In this document: positions 59,967 to 64,000 of the stretch, piece by piece | Numbering within the stretch: the first letter of the stretch is position 1 | Layout of the letters: each line of letters opens with the position of its first letter | NCBI GenBank assembly: GCA_016705955.1 | Contig: JADJKO010000004.1 | Coordinates: forward strand, 1-64,000 | Direction: 5' to 3' | DNA length: 64,000 nt | From: Flavobacteriales bacterium | GTDB lineage: Bacteria; Bacteroidota; Bacteroidia; Flavobacteriales_F; PHOS-HE28 | Notes under the pieces: generated by a model | What the model saw: only the letters and a program-made list of their open reading frames with translations | What the model was told of the DNA's origin: nothing | Database searches by the model: none | Program-made: the position numbers and the translations under genes

Positions 59967-60725
59967 ATGAAAACAACCAAGGATAATGTTCGGATAGCGG
60001 TCGGTCGCTGGATCTTCTGGTGTTCCTGCATGTGCATCCTCCCTTCTTCGGGGATCAAGGCGCAAGAAAAACTTCGGGCTCTTGAGGGGCAGGATACCGA
60101 GGCCACCACACCAATGGTGCTCCTGGAGAATTGGGAAGGCCTCCCGCTCCCCTTCGCTCATAAAGTGGACGGGGCCGTGAACATCGGCGATGAGTTGGTG
60201 ATGTTCTATAGCGGAACCTCCTGCATCCTGTATGACCTCTCCGATCCGTTGCATCCGTACGCCCCGTTCGCCATGAAGGATTCGATCGCCGGTTGGTCGA
60301 CCTTCTGGACCGAGGGGATCAGCGATGCGGTCGAGTTCAACGACACCACGGTACTCATCTTCTACGGTGATGAATACGTCTGGCAGGACATTGCCACCTA
60401 TGAAGTGAGCGACCCGAAGATCTTCCAAGGCCTGCCCGAAGATTGGAATGGAGCGGTGGATGCGATCGTGCGCTGGAGTGCGAACCAGATCATCTTCATG
60501 CACGGCACCATGTACGTGGAGTGGGACCTGGTGGACGACACGATGTCGGAACCGGCCTCCATCCTTTTGTGGCCCGGCTGGCCAGCGGATTGGACCTCGG
60601 TGGACGCCGCCACCAATCCCGGGTACGACGTGGTGTACTTCTTCCGGCAGGGCAACTACATGGCCTACGACCAATCATTGGGCGAGTTCATTGCTGGTTT
60701 CCCAAAACCGATAGGAGGGAAATGA
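59967..60725 (+). CDS. secreted hemopexin-repeat protein
   Basis: A 252-residue protein. An N-terminal signal-like segment (WIFWCSCMCILPSSGIKAQ) is followed by hemopexin-type repeats, the clearest being DAIVRWSANQIIFMHGTMYV and DAATNPGYDVVYFFRQGNYM, each ending in a GxP/GWP-W turn (GLPEDWNG, GWPADWTS, GFPKPIGG). Four such blades would make a small propeller that binds proteins or ligands. It overlaps the MACPF gene by 4 nt (ATGA), which carries the same repeat type at its N-terminus, so the two products may assemble. Confidence 0.82.
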   Translation: MKTTKDNVRIAVGRWIFWCSCMCILPSSGIKAQEKLRALEGQDTEATTPMVLLENWEGLPLPFAHKVDGAVNIGDELVMFYSGTSCILYDLSDPLHPYAPFAMKDSIAGWSTFWTEGISDAVEFNDTTVLIFYGDEYVWQDIATYEVSDPKIFQGLPEDWNGAVDAIVRWSANQIIFMHGTMYVEWDLVDDTMSEPASILLWPGWPADWTSVDAATNPGYDVVYFFRQGNYMAYDQSLGEFIAGFPKPIGGK

Positions 60726-63700
60726 ACAAGCACGGCTTCCCGATCCACGACAGCCCCTATTGTTCGGATATACTGGAACGTATGCGGCATCTATCCGATC
60801 GCGCTGTGGTGTTCGGTCTGGCCGTATTACTGATCGGCAACATGTGTTACGGACAGCGCGGTCATGGATCCGCCGCTTCGGGTGTGCGGTGGACACTGCC
60901 CGGAAGGTTCGGCACGAACATGTCGGCAGCAGCCGTATACCAAGTGGGAACGGATATCTTCATGGACGGGTCCAGCGCGATGCTGTACAAACAAACGGGG
61001 GGGGCGCAGGATCCCTTCAGTTTGTCCTCGGTGCAAGGATGGCCTTCATCGTGGACCAATGGTGGCGTGGACGCCGCGTTCTCCGCAGGTTATGCGGACC
61101 TTGTACTGATCCACGGCCGCAACATGCTCCATTATGATCTGGTGGAGCAGACCATGACAGGCCCTACCGCGATGGAGCTACCACCCACGTGGCAGTTCGT
61201 TGATGGTGCAGCGCCATGGACCGGTTCCGATTTCTTGTTGACCTATGGCATGGAGTGTATCGCTTACAACCTCGAGGCGAACACGTACCGTACGATCGAG
61301 AAGTTGAACAGCCATGGTGGATGGCCGGTCACTTGGGGCGATGGGATCGATGATGTCCTGGAGAACGCGGACGGGAACCTGAACTTCTTCCGCGGCGGAG
61401 AAGTGATCATTTACGACAAGGCATCCGCCCAATTCATTGGTACACCGGCTTCCATTCTGGAGGGTGGCGCTGGCTCCTCCGGCACCAGCGGGTCCGCCTC
61501 AAGTTGGTGTGCCTTGGGAGCACCTTCGGGTGGCAAGGAGGATGGCGAGACCAAACCCAATATCGGTAGCGTGGCTCCCGCAGGAGGACCGAGCGGCGTT
61601 GCCTTCACCGATCAACAGATACCCGGTGCCAGACTGAGCGAGATCCGTGTCTGGGGAAAGTTCATTGTGAACGCGATCCAAGTGGTACTCACCACGCCGG
61701 ATGGCGGGGTGTACGACGGCGAGGTCCATGGCGATCCTTCCGGCCAGCCCGCCGTTTTCAAATTTGAACCGGAAGAATGCTTGACCGCTGTTTCCGGGTT
61801 CTCCAACGGCAACATGGGTGACTATGTGTATGCGCTCCAGTTCCGCACCACCAAGCGCACATCCCCGATGTTCGGGGCATCCACCACGCGCGGACTCAAG
61901 ACCCTTTCGCTTACCGTTCCCTTCGGCGGAAGCTTCGTCGGGTTCACCGGACGTGCTTCCTATTATTTGAGCGCCATCGGCTTGCGCTACGCCACATTCG
62001 AAAAGGTAGCGCCCGTTGTGGTCGTAGCGGAGGCAAAGGGCAAGGACGGCGGGTCCGGCACCGGGGCCGGCACAGCAAACTCCGGAGCCGGGGACGAATA
62101 CACGGACGACATGGGCGTCATTGACGCAATGGATTCCGTGGGGGTGAACAGCTTCGGGACGTTCAAGCAGATGCCGGAGTGCCAGTATATCACAGGGTAT
62201 AACCTGCTGTTCATGGACCGCTTGGAATTGTGCAAAGGGGAATCGAAGTGTTATGCCAGAACGAACCCGTTCATCGTACAGAACACCTATTCGAAGTGCG
62301 GCCCCGAGTTGACCCACTTCCAGCCTTGGGGGGCACGCGTGCGATCCGTCGGGGACGGTGCATGCAAGAACACCAAAACCTGGGTGATGAGTTCCGAGGA
62401 AATGAGCAAGATGACCTCGTGGGATCTCGGGGTCACGGCTCGGGCAGCGTACTCGTTCACTACCGTGACCGGGAGCCTGAGCCACAACAGTACGCGGATG
62501 AATTCGAGCAGCACCGGGTCCGAGCGCATCTACCTCTACAACACTTGCACGATCACGGTGGAGGAGTTGTTCATCGACCCGCATTGGGAGGACGAGGACG
62601 GTAAGAAGTGCCGACAGCGTTTGAGCCCGAAATTCCGCAAAATGGTGGAGGCATTGCCCCTTCCTGCATTCGTGCCCAAGGCCGCACCGGTCCGAGGACA
62701 GCCTATGAATTCAGCCATCCAGGCGATACGCAAGCAATACGAGAACTTCTTGATGGAATTCGGTACGCACTTCCCTACGCACATCGTGGCCGGCGGGATC
62801 CGGAACGAGGAGACGACCATTCAAAAATCGGTGTGGCAGAATAGCTCGGCGACCAAAGAGGAGTGGAAGGCATCGGTGCTGGTTGACGTGCAGGTCGGAA
62901 AGACCAGTGAAGGGGGGTCCGGTGGCGGTGCGGGCGTCTCATTCGGTACGAACACCGAAACGCACAGCGCCAGTGGCGGCGAGAAAGGCAGCATGACCAC
63001 CGAGATCTATTCACGCGGTGGAACCGGAAGCACGACGACCGATGCATGGAACAGCACGGTAGCAGCGGCACCAGCTCCCATCTCCATGGAGATGGAGGGC
63101 ATCTCCACGTTGTTGGACCCCATCTTCTTCCCGAACGACCCGAAGATCGCCATCAAACGCGCGGTGCTTGAGATGGTGATGGATCAATACATCCTGGACA
63201 ACTACAAGGGCCTCGTACCTCCCGGCGGGGACTTCTTCTCGGACAAGAAGAGCTTTGATTGCGAATACGAAGTGGAGGTCTATTCGATCCACGTGAACGA
63301 CGCCGATGATGAAGGATCCGACAACCGGGTGGAGGTGTATGGGACGCTGGACTTGATCATGCGCGACCAATTGGGCACCGAGAAATCGTTTACCACCGGT
63401 CCTGCAGGTCGCGGGTTCTGGCACCGCGACGAGGGGCAAGCGCAGACCATGGATGCCAACTGGATCGATGCCAGCTTAGGCAAATGGACGGTGAAGGGTG
63501 GATGCAAGGAACTCGAAACGTACACCATCAAGCTCGTGGGCTCCGCCACGGATTCCGACCCCCCCGGCAACAAGGACGATAGCCTCGGCAAACTGAACGA
63601 GGATGACGCCGGCGAATCAGCCATCGCACTATCGGATGCGAAAAGCACCCTCGTGTCCCGGACCGCCTCCTTCAAAGGCGCGGATAGCGACGGGAACCTC

Positions 63701-63739
63701 GAAGTGAAATTCCGGGTGCGGCCGAAGATCGCACCGTGA
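60722..63739 (+). CDS. hemopexin-jacalin-MACPF pore-forming-type protein
   Basis: A 1005-residue secreted protein. The signal peptide ends near residue 45 (VVFGLAVLLIGNMCYGQ; an ATG at 60782 is an alternative start). Hemopexin-type repeats cover ~70-240 (DAAFSAGYADLVLIHGRNML). Residues ~262-425 fit a jacalin-like lectin (GFTGRASYYLSAIGLRY at its end). A MACPF domain spans ~470-830 with the signature FGTHFPTHIVAGG at 680-692 and WNSTV...PISMEME later. The last ~165 residues form a further beta-domain (YEVEVYSIHVNDADDEGSDN). MACPF proteins insert into membranes and form pores; the hemopexin and jacalin parts suggest target binding. Cysteines are frequent. No T9SS tail is visible. Confidence 0.9.
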   Translation: MNKHGFPIHDSPYCSDILERMRHLSDRAVVFGLAVLLIGNMCYGQRGHGSAASGVRWTLPGRFGTNMSAAAVYQVGTDIFMDGSSAMLYKQTGGAQDPFSLSSVQGWPSSWTNGGVDAAFSAGYADLVLIHGRNMLHYDLVEQTMTGPTAMELPPTWQFVDGAAPWTGSDFLLTYGMECIAYNLEANTYRTIEKLNSHGGWPVTWGDGIDDVLENADGNLNFFRGGEVIIYDKASAQFIGTPASILEGGAGSSGTSGSASSWCALGAPSGGKEDGETKPNIGSVAPAGGPSGVAFTDQQIPGARLSEIRVWGKFIVNAIQVVLTTPDGGVYDGEVHGDPSGQPAVFKFEPEECLTAVSGFSNGNMGDYVYALQFRTTKRTSPMFGASTTRGLKTLSLTVPFGGSFVGFTGRASYYLSAIGLRYATFEKVAPVVVVAEAKGKDGGSGTGAGTANSGAGDEYTDDMGVIDAMDSVGVNSFGTFKQMPECQYITGYNLLFMDRLELCKGESKCYARTNPFIVQNTYSKCGPELTHFQPWGARVRSVGDGACKNTKTWVMSSEEMSKMTSWDLGVTARAAYSFTTVTGSLSHNSTRMNSSSTGSERIYLYNTCTITVEELFIDPHWEDEDGKKCRQRLSPKFRKMVEALPLPAFVPKAAPVRGQPMNSAIQAIRKQYENFLMEFGTHFPTHIVAGGIRNEETTIQKSVWQNSSATKEEWKASVLVDVQVGKTSEGGSGGGAGVSFGTNTETHSASGGEKGSMTTEIYSRGGTGSTTTDAWNSTVAAAPAPISMEMEGISTLLDPIFFPNDPKIAIKRAVLEMVMDQYILDNYKGLVPPGGDFFSDKKSFDCEYEVEVYSIHVNDADDEGSDNRVEVYGTLDLIMRDQLGTEKSFTTGPAGRGFWHRDEGQAQTMDANWIDASLGKWTVKGGCKELETYTIKLVGSATDSDPPGNKDDSLGKLNEDDAGESAIALSDAKSTLVSRTASFKGADSDGNLEVKFRVRPKIAP

Positions 63740-63803
63740 AAAAAGAACCAACACCGATCGCGCTTCAATTCAAGCCCAGCACACCATCAAAGCCCACCTC
63801 TTC

Positions 63804-64000
63804 ATGAAACGTATCGCTCATCGCTACTCCCTGCTCCTCGCAGGGGCGCTTCTCTTCGCCGATCAACTCGCTGCCCAGGAATGGCAGGGCACCTACAGTT
63901 CTTCAGGGGGCAGCTCGGCCGTAGTGTACAAGGTCGAAATGCTCTATTACAGCGCAGGAGGGAGTGGCAACGATTCCGACGACGGTTGGGAATTGATCGG
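63804..64000 (+). CDS. secreted protein, partial at window end
   Basis: Starts at ATG 63804 with a signal peptide (LLLAGALLFADQLAAQ) and runs off the window after 65 codons. The visible mature part contains VYKVEMLYYSAGGSGNDSDD, which resembles the YEVEVYSIHVNDADDEGSDN segment opening the last domain of the MACPF protein. It lies 64 nt after that gene on the same strand and is probably in the same operon. Confidence 0.7.
   Translation, partial: MKRIAHRYSLLLAGALLFADQLAAQEWQGTYSSSGGSSAVVYKVEMLYYSAGGSGNDSDDGWELI

Overview
This is a high-GC (high 50s % by eye) chromosomal window from a member of the Bacteroidota. The phylum call rests on several type IX secretion (T9SS) sorting domains of both the short 'type A' and the CHU_C 'type B' kind, a PorE-like OmpA/TPR/propeller protein, a Bacteroidota-style TonB, reg_prop-propeller histidine kinases and TAnnTTTG-like -7 promoter boxes. 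A Flavobacteriales-like organism is my best guess, but the order cannot be proven from the sequence alone. No rRNA, tRNA or CRISPR array was seen.

Bases 1-8000 are a rearranged defence island. It holds two broken DUF262 5' ends, a DUF488 gene with an unknown partner, a minus-strand RecQ-phosphoribosyltransferase fusion plus DprA-like gene (C-terminus frameshifted) with a truncated third gene, a PIN toxin-antitoxin pair and an orphan type I methylase, hsdM. The first ~75 bases of hsdM occur three times and separate these modules.

Bases 8000-42000 are mostly core and surface genes. They include Nudix, mnmD, a secreted BNR protein, a PorE-like protein, an M42 peptidase, a GT39 glycosyltransferase, an S9 peptidase lipoprotein, DinB, a CotH/LTD surface protein, a GlcD-like oxidase, a roughly 2000-residue PKD-type adhesin split by a frameshift, TonB, hutH overlapping hisS, an NYN protein and two paralogous TPR proteins around a choice-of-anchor L protein.

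Bases 42000-57200 carry two paralogous two-component systems (propeller histidine kinase plus NarL-type regulator), each divergent from a secreted-protein gene. The dyad ATTGG-NN-CCAAT, or a degenerate form of it, lies 24-25 nt upstream of a TTTG- or TTCG-ended -7-like box at four promoters: the two regulator genes and the two divergent secreted-protein genes. This points to shared autoregulation and activation.

Bases 57331-64000 form one apparent operon driven from the second system. It encodes a small secreted protein, a beta/gamma-crystallin protein sharing its C-terminal module, two Lys/Arg/Ala-rich proteins, a hemopexin-repeat protein, a 1005-residue hemopexin-jacalin-MACPF protein and a further secreted protein cut by the window edge. 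I regard this regulated perforin-like cassette as the most likely undescribed system here.
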